A stretch of 64,000 bases of DNA from Microbacterium sp. 1.5R. GTDB lineage: Bacteria; Actinomycetota; Actinomycetes; Actinomycetales; Microbacteriaceae. Both the position numbers and the translations under genes were made by a program. Below are positions 1 to 9,150 of the stretch, piece after piece; within the stretch, counting starts at the first letter, position 1; the number at the start of each line of letters is the position of its first letter. Where the stretch lies: positions 1,178,001 to 1,242,000 of the forward strand of contig NZ_CP018151.1 in the NCBI RefSeq assembly GCF_001889265.1, written 5' to 3'. The notes below the pieces were generated by a model, which was not told where the DNA came from, made no database searches, and worked only from the letters and a program-made list of their open reading frames with translations.

Positions 1-786
1 GATGACGTCGACCCCGGTCGCCGCGATCGCCCCGACCGTGTCGAGAGCGACCCCGCCCGAGGCTTCGACCTGCGCGCGATCGCCGATCATCGAGACCCCG
101 GCGCGCAGGTCGTCGAGAGTGAAGTTGTCGAGCAGCACCGTGTGCGCGCCCCCGTCGAGCACGGCGGGGATCTGATCGAGCCGGTCGACCTCGACGACCA
201 CGTGCGTCGTGTGGGGCAGTCGGGAGAGCGCATCCCGCAGAGCCGAGGCGAGGTCGACGCCCGAGCGCTTCAGCACCGCGAGATGGTTGTCCTTGGCCAT
301 CACCGCATCGGACAGCGAGAACCGGTGGTTGTGACCACCGCCCGAGAGCACCGCATGCCGTTCGAACGCTCGCATGCCCGGGGTCGTCTTCCGCGTGTCG
401 GCGATCCGCGCCGATGTCCCCTCGACCGCGCGCACGTAGGCGGCGGTGGCTGTCGCGACACCGCTCATCCGCTGGGTGAAGTTCAGAGCGATGCGCTCGG
501 CGGTGAGGATGCCGCGGGCCGAGCCGGATACCGAGGCGAGCACGTCGCCCGCATCGAAGGCGTCTCCGTCGCCCACATGCACGTCGACCGCGATCGCCGG
601 ATCGGTGAGGTGGAACGCGGCCGCGAACACCTCGCCGCCGCTGAAGGTGCCCGCTTCGCGGGCGACGAGGTCGGCAGTGGCGGTGGCATCCGCGGGAAGC
701 AGGGTCGCGCTCGTCAGGTCGCCCCAGGGGGCGTCTTCCTCGAGGGCTGCGCTGACGACGCGGGTGATGTGGGCGGCGGTGAGCAT
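1..786 (-). CDS. nadC: Nicotinate-nucleotide pyrophosphorylase (quinolinate phosphoribosyltransferase), 3' end beyond window
   Basis: NadC converts quinolinate and PRPP to nicotinate mononucleotide, the third step of de novo NAD synthesis in the cytosol. The visible 262 codons read from ATG at 786 and run off the left edge. They show the family's N-terminal acidic stretch (LEEDAPWGDLTS), a RIALNFTQRMSGVAT segment, the ADTRKTTPGMR motif with phosphate-binding Arg/Lys residues, and HRFSLSDAVMAKDNH. Near the edge are VLLDNF and VEASGG of the barrel fold. Its ATG shares one base with the TGA of nadB, so it is translated from the same message. The C-terminal roughly 20-30 residues are outside the window. 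Identity is secure from motifs plus operon context. Confidence 0.96.
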   Translation of the reverse strand, partial: MLTAAHITRVVSAALEEDAPWGDLTSATLLPADATATADLVAREAGTFSGGEVFAAAFHLTDPAIAVDVHVGDGDAFDAGDVLASVSGSARGILTAERIALNFTQRMSGVATATAAYVRAVEGTSARIADTRKTTPGMRAFERHAVLSGGGHNHRFSLSDAVMAKDNHLAVLKRSGVDLASALRDALSRLPHTTHVVVEVDRLDQIPAVLDGGAHTVLLDNFTLDDLRAGVSMIGDRAQVEASGGVALDTVGAIAATGVDVI

Positions 787-2300
787 CAGACTGTCTCCAG
801 GAGAGGTGAGGCGAGGGGTTCGCGGAAGTGCGCACCGACGGAATCGGTGCGACCGAGCGCGGCAGACGCGGTCGCGCGGGCGAGCAGGAGGAGGTTCGCA
901 TCCTCGCGCTCGGCGACGGTGGCCGGCTCGGGAACCGCGCTGAGCCAGCGGCCGACAGTGGCTGCGACGTGTCGCAGACCCTCTTCCGAGCGCAGCAGGC
1001 CGACGTGGTCCCACATCAGGCGCTGCAGGGCGGCGCGGCTGAAGTCGTCGCCGACAGCGGTTTCGCCGGTAGATTCCGACTCCTCGGACAGAGGTGCGCG
1101 AGGCGCCGAGCCGCGCTGCGAGCTGACGGGAGGATGCTGCCAGGGCGTGCCGAGCGCGGCTGCCGCGCGGGCTCCGAAGACCGCGCCTTCGAGCAGCGAG
1201 TTCGAGGCGAGACGATTCGCGCCGTGCACGCCGGTGCGCGCGACCTCGCCCACGGCGAAGAGCCCGGGGACGGAGGTGCGCCCGTCGAGGTCGGTGACGA
1301 CGCCTCCCATCAGATAGTGGGCGGCGGGTGTCACCGGGATCGGAGTGGAGGCCCAGTCGAGACCGCGTTCCCGCGTCACGCGATCAATCGTCGGGAATCG
1401 CTGCGCGAGTCTGAGTCCGCCGATCATGGTCGCGTCGAGACGCACCGGGGAGCCCTGTCGGGCGGACTGGCGGGCGATCGCCCGCGCGACGACGTCGCGC
1501 GGGGCGAGCTCGCCGTCCGGGTGGCTGTCGAAGACGAATTGCCGGCCGTCGGCGTCCACCAGCGTCGCCCCTTCGCCGCGGACCGCTTCCGAGACGAGGA
1601 AGGCGGGACCCTCGGCCAGGATCGTCGGATGGAACTGCACGAACTCGAGGTCGGCCACCGCGGCCCCGATCCGCACGGCGGCGGCGATGCCGTCGCCCGT
1701 GGTGCCGAGGGGATTCGTGGTGTGCGCATACAGGTGCCCTGCGCCGCCCGTGGCGAGCACGACCGCGTCGGCGGAGAGCTCCGAGACCGCCCCGCCGACC
1801 TGGACCCGCACGCCGCGCACGACGCCGTCCTCGGCGATCACGTCGGCCAGAAAGGCGCCCTCCACGACGGTGACATCCGCGTCGCGGACCGAGGCCACCA
1901 TCGCCCGGGTGATCTCTGCTCCCGTGGCATCCCCTCCGGCGTGCACGATGCGTGCGTGACGGTGCGCCGCCTCCCGCCCGAGCAGCAGCCGCCCGTCGAG
2001 TGAGCGGTCGAACGCGACGCCTCGGGCGATCAGCTCCGCGATCCTGGTCGCGCCCTGGTGCACGAGAACATCGACCGCGGCGGGATCCGAGAGTCCTGCT
2101 CCGGCATCGATGGTGTCTGCGGCGTGCTGTGCCGCCGAGTCGCCGACGCCGTAGATTCCGGCGACGCCGCCCTGCGCGTACCCCGTGCAGCCGTCGCCCA
2201 GCGCACCCTTCGTCACGACCGTGACCGAGTGACCGGTCTCGTGCGCGTGCAGGGCCGTCGTGAGTCCGGCGATGCCCGAGCCGACGACGACGACGTTCAT
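786..2300 (-). CDS. nadB: L-aspartate oxidase
   Basis: NadB is a flavoprotein that oxidises L-aspartate to iminoaspartate, the substrate NadA condenses with dihydroxyacetone phosphate. The 504-residue product starts MNVVVVGSGIAGL, a typical FAD-binding dinucleotide fold. It carries GYAQGGVAG, the succinate-dehydrogenase/fumarate-reductase signature region RHARIVHAGGDATGAE, QFHPT, and SEAVRGEGA followed by HYLMGG(V). I chose ATG 2300 because it overlaps the nadA stop as ATGA and places the nucleotide fold at residue 1; the frame stays open further upstream but reads as low-complexity Arg-rich sequence. It sits between nadA and nadC with 4-bp and 1-bp overlaps, so translational coupling is likely. 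Slightly shorter than the E. coli enzyme (about 540 aa) but no key block is missing. Confidence 0.96.
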   Translation of the reverse strand: MNVVVVGSGIAGLTTALHAHETGHSVTVVTKGALGDGCTGYAQGGVAGIYGVGDSAAQHAADTIDAGAGLSDPAAVDVLVHQGATRIAELIARGVAFDRSLDGRLLLGREAAHRHARIVHAGGDATGAEITRAMVASVRDADVTVVEGAFLADVIAEDGVVRGVRVQVGGAVSELSADAVVLATGGAGHLYAHTTNPLGTTGDGIAAAVRIGAAVADLEFVQFHPTILAEGPAFLVSEAVRGEGATLVDADGRQFVFDSHPDGELAPRDVVARAIARQSARQGSPVRLDATMIGGLRLAQRFPTIDRVTRERGLDWASTPIPVTPAAHYLMGGVVTDLDGRTSVPGLFAVGEVARTGVHGANRLASNSLLEGAVFGARAAAALGTPWQHPPVSSQRGSAPRAPLSEESESTGETAVGDDFSRAALQRLMWDHVGLLRSEEGLRHVAATVGRWLSAVPEPATVAEREDANLLLLARATASAALGRTDSVGAHFREPLASPLLETV

Positions 2301-3634
2301 CGGGCGCTCGCCGCCACGGGCGGCTTCGCCGCCAGCATCCGTTCGAGGGCGATGCGGGCGGGGTCGGCCACGTCCGCCGTCACCGTGATCCGATTCGGCG
2401 TGCGGCCCGCGACGAGCTCTTCGAGCACCCAGGCGAGATACCCGGGGTGGATGCGGTACATCGTCGAGCAGGGGCACACCACCGGGTCCAGGCAGAAGAT
2501 CTCGTGCTGGGGGAACTGCGCCGCGAGGCGACGGACGAGGTTGATCTCGGTGCCGATCGCGAAGGTGGTCGGCGTGGTCGCCGCGGCGATCGCCCGACGG
2601 ATGTAGTCGGTCGATCCCGCCTCGTCCGCCGCGTCCACGACGGCCATCGGGCACTCAGGGTGCACGATCACCCGGACCCCGGGGTGCTCGGCCCGCGCCT
2701 GGTCGATCTGATCCACGGTGAAACGGCGGTGCACCGAGCAGAACCCGTGCCAGAGGATCACCTGCGAGTCGACGAGCTGTGCCGCGGAGGATCCGCCGAG
2801 CGCCTGGCGCGGGTTCCACATCGGCATCCGCTCGAGCGGTATGCCCATCGCCTTCGCGGTGTTGCGGCCGAGGTGCTGGTCGGGGAAGAAGAGCACGCGC
2901 TGACCGCGCTCGAACGCCCACTCGAGTACGGTCTGCGCATTCGAGGAGGTGCACACGATTCCTCCGTGGCGCCCGACGAAGCCCTTGATCGCGGCCGACG
3001 AGTTCATATATGTGACGGGGATCACCGGCACTCGTCCACCCGCATCGGGTGTGTCGAGGTCGCCCAGCACGTCCGCGAGCTGCTCCCAGCAGTCCTCGAC
3101 CTGATCGATGTCCGCCATGTCGGCCATCGAGCATCCGGCCGCCAGATTGGGCAGGATCACGGCCTGGTCGGGTCCCGAGAGCAGGTCAGCCGTCTCGGCC
3201 ATGAAGTGCACTCCGCAGAACACGATCGCCTCGGCGTTCGGACGCTCCTTCGCCGCGGTCGCGAGCTGGAACGAGTCGCCCACGTAGTCGGCGTGCCGCA
3301 CGACCTCTTCGCGCTGGTAGAAGTGCCCGAGCACGACGGCGCGGTCACCGAGGGTGGCCTTCGCGATGCGGATGCGCTCGTCGAGGTCGGCCTCGCCGGC
3401 CTCTCGGTACTCGGCGGGGAGCTCTCCCTGCCGCGGAGCGCCGGTGGGGATGACGTCGCCCATCGACGACCCGGGGCCGTATCCGGGGCGGGAGTCGAAG
3501 TCCCAGGGGCCGGCGGCGAGGTCGGTCGCGCACGTCGCGTCGGTCGAGGCGCCGGACACGATCGACTGGATCGCGTGATCGACAGAGGCGTCGATCGGCT
3601 GGACGACCGGTGTGGGAACGAAGGTGATGCTCAT
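2297..3634 (-). CDS. nadA: Quinolinate synthase A
   Basis: NadA is a [4Fe-4S] enzyme that joins iminoaspartate and dihydroxyacetone phosphate to form quinolinate. The 445-residue product contains LGHFYQREEVV, DSFQLA, the FCGVHFMAETA cysteine block, NLAAGCSMADM, YMNSSAAIKGF, CTSSNA, FFPDQHLGRNTA, HPECPM, and a C-terminal VCPCSTMYRIHP segment. These supply the conserved cluster-ligand cysteines. An N-terminal extension of about 75 residues precedes the catalytic core (from about PAEYREAGEADLD). Start ATG 3634 overlaps the nrtR stop as ATGA. Second gene of nrtR-nadA-nadB-nadC, hence expected to be controlled by NrtR. Confidence 0.96.
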   Translation of the reverse strand: MSITFVPTPVVQPIDASVDHAIQSIVSGASTDATCATDLAAGPWDFDSRPGYGPGSSMGDVIPTGAPRQGELPAEYREAGEADLDERIRIAKATLGDRAVVLGHFYQREEVVRHADYVGDSFQLATAAKERPNAEAIVFCGVHFMAETADLLSGPDQAVILPNLAAGCSMADMADIDQVEDCWEQLADVLGDLDTPDAGGRVPVIPVTYMNSSAAIKGFVGRHGGIVCTSSNAQTVLEWAFERGQRVLFFPDQHLGRNTAKAMGIPLERMPMWNPRQALGGSSAAQLVDSQVILWHGFCSVHRRFTVDQIDQARAEHPGVRVIVHPECPMAVVDAADEAGSTDYIRRAIAAATTPTTFAIGTEINLVRRLAAQFPQHEIFCLDPVVCPCSTMYRIHPGYLAWVLEELVAGRTPNRITVTADVADPARIALERMLAAKPPVAASAR

Positions 3635-4347
3635 CGGGTGCTCGTCTCCTCGGGGCCGAGGGGGCCGTGATCGGCCAGCTCGACGTCGGTGTTGTAGCGG
3701 TACAGGCGGGCGGGTCGGTGGTTGCCGGTGCGGAACCGGTCGGTGGGAAGGAGGTTGCCGGCGGATTCGACCTGGCGGCGGAAGTTGGCCGGATCCAGGT
3801 GCTTGCCGAGAATGGCCTCGTACGCCTCGCGGAGATCCGCCAGGGTGAACTCGGCAGGAAGGAAGCCGTGGGCGACGCGGCTGTAGCCGACCTTGTTCCG
3901 CAGTCGCCACAGGGCGTACTCGACGATCTTCGTGTGATCGAAGGCCAGCGCCGGGAGCTCATCGAGGTCGACCCAGCGCACGTTCTCCGGAGCCTTGCCG
4001 GATGCCCGATGCGCCGCGCTCTGCGCGTCGACGTCATCCTGGCGGAGCAGTGCCCAGTACACGATCGACACGACGCGGGTGGGGGAGCGGTCGACGGCCC
4101 CGAAGGCGTAGAGCTGCTCGAGATAGCTCGGCGTCAGTCCCGTCGTCTCGGCCAGAGTCCTGGCTGCGGCGTCGACAGCCGATTCGGTCTCGGTGAGCCA
4201 GCCGCCGGGGAGGGCCCACTGGCCGGCGAACGGCTCGCGCGTGCGCAGCACGAGTGGCAGCGCGAGCACCGCCGAGCCGTCCTCGGCGCGTCGAAGGGTG
4301 AGGATCACGGTCGACACGGCGACGTCGATGCCTCTGCTTTGGGTCAT
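3631..4347 (-). CDS. nrtR: NrtR-type Nudix transcriptional regulator of NAD synthesis
   Basis: A 238-residue protein with an N-terminal Nudix fold and a C-terminal winged-helix part (about residues 145-225). NrtR regulators bind ADP-ribose in a non-catalytic Nudix domain and repress NAD genes. Here the Nudix box keeps G-x5-E-x7-R and the later Glu and Gly, but the REUxEE catalytic segment reads RTLAETTG: two metal-binding glutamates are replaced by threonine, as expected of a sensor rather than a hydrolase. First gene of the nadABC operon (ATGA overlap with nadA), which supports autoregulation. ATG 4347 is preferred over an in-frame ATG 12 codons upstream because AGGAGG lies 11 nt before it. 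A catalytically active ADP-ribose pyrophosphatase is the less likely alternative. Confidence 0.88.
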   Translation of the reverse strand: MTQSRGIDVAVSTVILTLRRAEDGSAVLALPLVLRTREPFAGQWALPGGWLTETESAVDAAARTLAETTGLTPSYLEQLYAFGAVDRSPTRVVSIVYWALLRQDDVDAQSAAHRASGKAPENVRWVDLDELPALAFDHTKIVEYALWRLRNKVGYSRVAHGFLPAEFTLADLREAYEAILGKHLDPANFRRQVESAGNLLPTDRFRTGNHRPARLYRYNTDVELADHGPLGPEETSTR

Positions 4348-4373
4348 ATGTACCTTAACCTCCTGCTCCGATC

Positions 4374-4400
4374 TTAGTGTCATCTCGACTGTTAGTGCAT
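4374..4400. promoter_or_regulatory. Direct repeat TTAGTG in the nrtR leader, candidate operator
   Basis: TTAGTGTCAT (4374-4383) and TTAGTGCAT (4392-4400) repeat with an 18-bp period between the proposed nrtR transcription start (about 4428) and the nrtR start codon. The location suits a repressor site for the nrtR-nad operon. I do not recognise the motif as a published NrtR box, so this is positional inference only. Confidence 0.35.
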
Positions 4401-4434
4401 CTTCATGACGCCACCGCCCCTGAGGCCGAAACGT

Positions 4435-4463
4435 TATATACCAGCGTTCTGGACTCTTGTCGC
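4435..4463 (-). promoter_or_regulatory. Candidate promoter of nrtR-nadABC
   Basis: On the minus strand GCGACA (4463-4458) and TATATA (4440-4435) are separated by exactly 17 bp, a good housekeeping-sigma match in a GC-rich genome. Initiation near 4428 would give an 80-nt leader before the AGGAGG and ATG of nrtR. Its -35 box overlaps the -35 box of the divergent transporter promoter. Confidence 0.5.
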
Positions 4464-4485
4464 TATGAAAGGGATTTGTTAGGTT
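4457..4485 (+). promoter_or_regulatory. Candidate promoter of the first ABC importer operon
   Basis: TTGTCG (4457-4462) and TAGGTT (4480-4485) are separated by 17 bp, predicting initiation near 4492 and a leader of about 100 nt before ATG 4591. The -10 box and start point lie inside the 41-bp inverted repeat at 4467-4507. Confidence 0.5.
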
Positions 4486-4507
4486 ACTGTCCTAACAAAT
4501 CCCTTTC
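4467..4507. repeat. Perfect 17-bp inverted repeat over the importer promoter (probable operator)
   Basis: The arm GAAAGGGATTTGTTAGG (4467-4483) and its exact complement (4491-4507) flank a 7-bp centre. The element covers the predicted -10 box and transcription start of the operon beginning at 4591. No T-run follows on either strand and no gene ends nearby, so a terminator is unlikely. A dimeric repressor site, or a stable structure at the very 5' end of the mRNA, is the better reading. Confidence 0.6.
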
Positions 4508-4519
4508 GGGATCTGTTGC

Positions 4520-4537
4520 GAACTCCGTCCGGAGTTC
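4520..4537 (+). other. Leader hairpin upstream of the importer SBP gene
   Basis: GAACTCC (4520-4526) pairs perfectly with GGAGTTC (4531-4537) around a 4-nt loop, in the leader between the promoter and the GAGAGGA ribosome-binding site (4577-4583). Role unknown; it may only stabilise the transcript. Confidence 0.35.
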
Positions 4538-4590
4538 GACTCCACCCGGAGAAATCCCTCCTGCAGTGCAGCACCGAGAGGAAATACAGA

Positions 4591-6282
4591 ATGATCCGTA
4601 ACGGAAGGCGCAAGATCGCGCTCACCGCTGTGGCGGGGGCATCCGTCCTCGCCCTGGGCCTGACGGCCTGTGGCGCAGGCGGAGGCAACGAGGGGAGCGG
4701 TGGCGATGGCGACCGTGCTCTTCGTGTCTGGGCCGGCAGCCAGACCCCCATCACCGCGAACTACAACCCGTTCGCCCCGACCGTGCTCCACGGTGCGCTC
4801 GGGCCGATCTACGAGCCGCTGTTCTTCTTCAACAAGACGGCGGATTCCGAGCCCGTCGGTCTGATCGGAGACTCGTACGAATACAACGAGGACGGCACGG
4901 TGATCACGATCGCCATCAAGCCCGATCTCAAGTGGAGCGACGGAGAGCCGCTGACCGCCGCGGACGTCGCGTTCTCCTTCACCTACGAGGCCAACAACCC
5001 TGAGGGCAACGGTCTCGTCTCGGCGGAGGCGACCGACGACACCACGGTCGTCCTCACGTACACGACCGCGCAGTACACGACCGAGTTCCAGCGCCTCGGT
5101 TCGACCTACATCCTCCCCGAGCACGTGTGGGCGGAGGTCACCGACTTCGCGAACTTCGCCAACGAAGAGCCTGTCGGCTCCGGCGCCTACGTGGTCGACA
5201 AGACGACGAGCGAGTCGTACACGCTCGTCGCGAACGAGAACTTCCGCGACGCCGACGAGCTCGGAGTCAAGAAGGTCCAGTACATCGCGGTCGACAACAA
5301 CCAGACCGCACAGGACCTGCTCGCCGCCGGCAAGCTCGACTGGACGGGCATGTTCATCCCGAACCCGGACGACGTCACGGGCAACGGAGCGATCGATTGG
5401 ATCAACACGCCGCAGGACCCGACCGTCCTGTACACGTGCTCGAACGCCGAGCTCGGCTGCACGGGTCCCCAGACCGACGTCGCGGTTCGACAGGCGCTCA
5501 ACGTCGCGATCGACCGCGCGGCCATCAAGGACAAGGCGTTCGTCGGTCTGACCGGCGACATCTCGCCGACCTTCGCGCTGCTGCCCCGTGACGAGAAGTG
5601 GGTCGCGGACTCCGCCAACGAGATCAGCCCCCAGGAGGCGAACGCCGACGAGGCTGGCGAGATCCTCGAGGCCGCCGGCTACACGAAGGACGGCGACTTC
5701 TACGCGAAGGACGGCGTGCCGCTCGAGCTCAGCCTGATCTCGGTCGACGGCTGGACCGACTACAACGATGCGGCGAAGCTGATCGCCGAGCAGGCAGAGG
5801 CTGCCGGCATCAAGATCACGGCATCCACGGTGCAGTGGCAGGAATTCTCGGACGCCCGTCAGGGCGGTGACTTCCAGCTGATCGTCGGCGGTGTGGTCGG
5901 AACCTCGGTGGCCGACCCGTTCCAGATCTACCGCGACTGGTTCGGCGGCACGACCGTCGGTTCGACCGCAGCGGTGGGCTCGGAGGTGCCCGCGGGGCGT
6001 TGGAACTTCAGCCGATACAGCAACCCCGTCGTCGACACGGCCGTCCAGGCCGCGATCAGCACGAACGACGAGGCAGAGAAGAAGGAGCTGTACGGCACGA
6101 TCCAGACCGAGATCGTCCGTGATCTGCCCTATATCCCGCTCGTGATCAACGCGACGCAGACCTTCTACAACACGAAGGACTTCACGGGATGGCCGACGGA
6201 GGAGGACCTCTACGCCTTCCCGCCGTCCTGGGGTGCGATCGCGGCGGGCTACGTCCTGACGCAGCTCGAGCCGGCGAACTAA
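4591..6282 (+). CDS. ABC importer substrate-binding lipoprotein, SBP_bac_5 family
   Basis: Extracytoplasmic solute receptor of 563 residues in the peptide/nickel/oligosaccharide class (family 5). The N terminus is a lipoprotein signal peptide: basic MIRNGRRK, a hydrophobic segment, and lipobox LTAC with Cys27 as the lipidated residue, followed by a Gly/Ser linker. Core features are NYNPFAP, a YEPLFFF block, LKWSDGEPLTAADVAFSF (the hallmark family-5 segment) and VRQALNVAIDR. ATG 4591 is chosen over an upstream in-frame start because GAGAGGA lies 7 nt before it and the signal peptide then begins correctly. First gene of a five-gene operon. The opening motif and the C-terminal Trp/Tyr-rich end resemble receptors for cello- or other oligosaccharides as much as dipeptide receptors; the substrate cannot be fixed from sequence alone. 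Confidence 0.88.
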   Translation: MIRNGRRKIALTAVAGASVLALGLTACGAGGGNEGSGGDGDRALRVWAGSQTPITANYNPFAPTVLHGALGPIYEPLFFFNKTADSEPVGLIGDSYEYNEDGTVITIAIKPDLKWSDGEPLTAADVAFSFTYEANNPEGNGLVSAEATDDTTVVLTYTTAQYTTEFQRLGSTYILPEHVWAEVTDFANFANEEPVGSGAYVVDKTTSESYTLVANENFRDADELGVKKVQYIAVDNNQTAQDLLAAGKLDWTGMFIPNPDDVTGNGAIDWINTPQDPTVLYTCSNAELGCTGPQTDVAVRQALNVAIDRAAIKDKAFVGLTGDISPTFALLPRDEKWVADSANEISPQEANADEAGEILEAAGYTKDGDFYAKDGVPLELSLISVDGWTDYNDAAKLIAEQAEAAGIKITASTVQWQEFSDARQGGDFQLIVGGVVGTSVADPFQIYRDWFGGTTVGSTAAVGSEVPAGRWNFSRYSNPVVDTAVQAAISTNDEAEKKELYGTIQTEIVRDLPYIPLVINATQTFYNTKDFTGWPTEEDLYAFPPSWGAIAAGYVLTQLEPAN

Positions 6283-6321
6283 GCACATGGAGTCGGGGGA
6301 GCAGGAAGCACGGTCAGTGAC

Positions 6322-7317
6322 ATGAAGTTCTATGCACGAAGAATCGGGTTCTACGCGTTCACGCTATGGGCCGCGATCTCACTCAACTTCCTGCTTCCCC
6401 GGCTCATGCCGGGGAACCCGGCGGACATCATGATCGCCAAGATGCAGCGAGCGGGCGGCGAGGTCTCCGAGACCACGATCCGCAACATCAAGCTGCTTCT
6501 CGGCGGTGATGACTCGTCCCTCTGGGATCAGTACATCGCGTACTGGGGGCGCATGTTCCAGGGCGACCTGGGCATCTCCGTCACCAAGTTCCCCGCGCCG
6601 GTGAGCGAGCTGATCGGGCAGGCGCTGCCCTGGACGCTCATCCTCGTCGGCACGGTGACCGTGATCTCCTTCATCCTCGGCGTCGTCCTCGGCGCCTGGG
6701 CGGGATGGAAGCGCGGAACGTGGGTCGACCACCTCATCCCGGCGACCACCGTGCTGCAGTCCATCCCGTACTTCTGGATGGCGCTGCTGCTCGTCTCGGT
6801 GTTCGCGGTCGGGCTCGGCTGGTTCCCGATCTTCGGCGGCTACGACGTGTTCGACTTCCCGGACGGTCCCGAGCCGACCTGGGCGTTCTTCATGGATGCG
6901 CTCTCGCACGCCATCCTGCCCGCACTGACGATCGTGATCTCGTCGGTGGGCGGCTGGATGTTCGGGATGCGCAACATGATGGTGCAGACCATGGCCGAGG
7001 ACTACGTGCTCACGGCCGAGGCCAAGGGGCTCCGTCCGCGTCGCATCATGACGACGTACGCCGCCCGCAATGCCGCGATCCCGTCGATCGCCGGCTTCTC
7101 GATCACCCTGGGATTCGTGGTCGCCGGCTCCATCGTCATGGAGCAGGTGTTCACCTACCCGGGCATCGGGAAGCTGATGTTCCAGGCGGTCACGAACAAC
7201 GACTACGCGCTGATGCAGGGACTCTTCCTCGTCATCACGATCACGGTGCTCGCCGCCAACTTCATCATGGACCTCGTCTATGGCTTCATCGACCCGAGGG
7301 CTCGCCAGAATGTCTGA
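6322..7317 (+). CDS. ABC importer permease, DppB/OppB type
   Basis: A 331-residue inner-membrane subunit forming half of the translocation channel. About six hydrophobic helices are visible, beginning with one at residues 10-30. The large extracytoplasmic loop after helix 1 holds QYIAYWGRMFQGDLGIS, typical of DppB. The cytoplasmic coupling loop AEDYVLTAEAKGLRPRRI is the EAA-like motif that contacts the ATPases, and the C terminus YGFIDPRARQNV is the usual DppB ending. It starts 39 nt after the receptor gene and overlaps the next permease by 8 bp, so it belongs to the same operon. Confidence 0.93.
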   Translation: MKFYARRIGFYAFTLWAAISLNFLLPRLMPGNPADIMIAKMQRAGGEVSETTIRNIKLLLGGDDSSLWDQYIAYWGRMFQGDLGISVTKFPAPVSELIGQALPWTLILVGTVTVISFILGVVLGAWAGWKRGTWVDHLIPATTVLQSIPYFWMALLLVSVFAVGLGWFPIFGGYDVFDFPDGPEPTWAFFMDALSHAILPALTIVISSVGGWMFGMRNMMVQTMAEDYVLTAEAKGLRPRRIMTTYAARNAAIPSIAGFSITLGFVVAGSIVMEQVFTYPGIGKLMFQAVTNNDYALMQGLFLVITITVLAANFIMDLVYGFIDPRARQNV

Positions 7318-8286
7318 CACCGAGAACACAGTGCTGATCACGAAGGATCAGCCCATGACCCAGCCTGCGAGCACGATCTCTCTCGCCACCCAGCGGGGCC
7401 GCAGACGCCGCCGCGTCCTTCCCACCTCATCGACGAAATTCATCATCGGCGCGAGCATCGTGATCGCGATCGTGCTGTTCGCGATCATCGCGCCGATCTT
7501 CTCGCAGGACCCTCGAAGCACCGACAACCCCGCACTGCTCCCGCCCTCGCCGGAGCACTGGTTGGGCACCACCAAGCTCGGCAACGACATGTTCGCCCAG
7601 CTCGCCATCGGCGCCCAGGGCTCGCTCCTCGTGGGCGTGGTAGCGGGCGGAATCGCCATCATCCTGTCGCTTGTCTTCGGAGTCCTCGCGGGGTACCTCG
7701 GCGGATGGCGCGAGGACACCCTGGCGCTGCTGACCAACGTGATGATCGTGATCCCCGGCCTGCCGCTGGTGATGGTGATCTCCTCCTTCGTCCCGCAGCG
7801 CAGTTGGCAGCTCGTCGCGTTCGTGCTCGGCATCACGTCCTGGGCCGGTGCCGCCTACGTGCTCAGGCTGCAGACCCGATCTCTGCGCACGCGTGACTAC
7901 GTCTACGCGTCCAAGGTCGCGGGAGAGCGATCCTTCCGCGTCATCCTGGTCGAGATCATGCCGAACCTGCTGCCGTTGCTCACCGCGCAGTTCCTGTTCG
8001 CGATCATCTTCGCGATCCTCGGCGAGGCCGGACTCTCATACCTCGGTCTCGGCCCCAACTCCTCCATCACCTGGGGGACGATCCTCAACGACGCGCAGTC
8101 AGGGCAGGCGCTCGGACGAGGCGCCTGGTGGTGGTTCGTCCCACCGGGAATCATGATCGCCATGCTCGGCGCGGGACTCTCGCTCATCAACTTCGCGATC
8201 GACGAGGTCATCAACCCCAAGCTCCGCAATGCACCCGACGCCGCTCGGCGCGTGCGCAAGGCCGCCAAGACGAAGGGGGTCGCCGC

Positions 8287-8290
<4 letters not shown>
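7310..8290 (+). CDS. ABC importer permease, DppC/OppC type
   Basis: The second channel subunit, 326 residues, with an Arg-rich cytoplasmic N terminus (RGRRRRRVLP) and about six membrane helices. HWLGTTKLGNDMFAQLAIGAQGSL is the conserved DppC block after the first periplasmic segment, and the EAA loop reads TRDYVYASKVAGERSFRVI. GEAGLSYLGLGP near the C terminus is also family-specific. ATG 7310 overlaps the preceding gene by 8 bp. A second ATG at 7355, preceded by GAAGGA at good spacing, is a plausible alternative start that would remove 15 residues without touching the membrane core. Confidence 0.92.

Positions 8291-9146
<856 letters not shown>

Positions 9147-9150
<4 letters not shown>

Noticed and set aside
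2301..2654. Upstream extension of nadB
   Set aside because: The frame remains open for 118 codons before ATG 2300 but is Arg/Gly/Pro-rich, lies inside nadA, and would displace the N-terminal nucleotide fold.
4467..4507. Inverted repeat read as an intrinsic terminator
   Set aside because: No gene ends before it on either strand, no T-run follows, and it overlies a promoter-like sequence.
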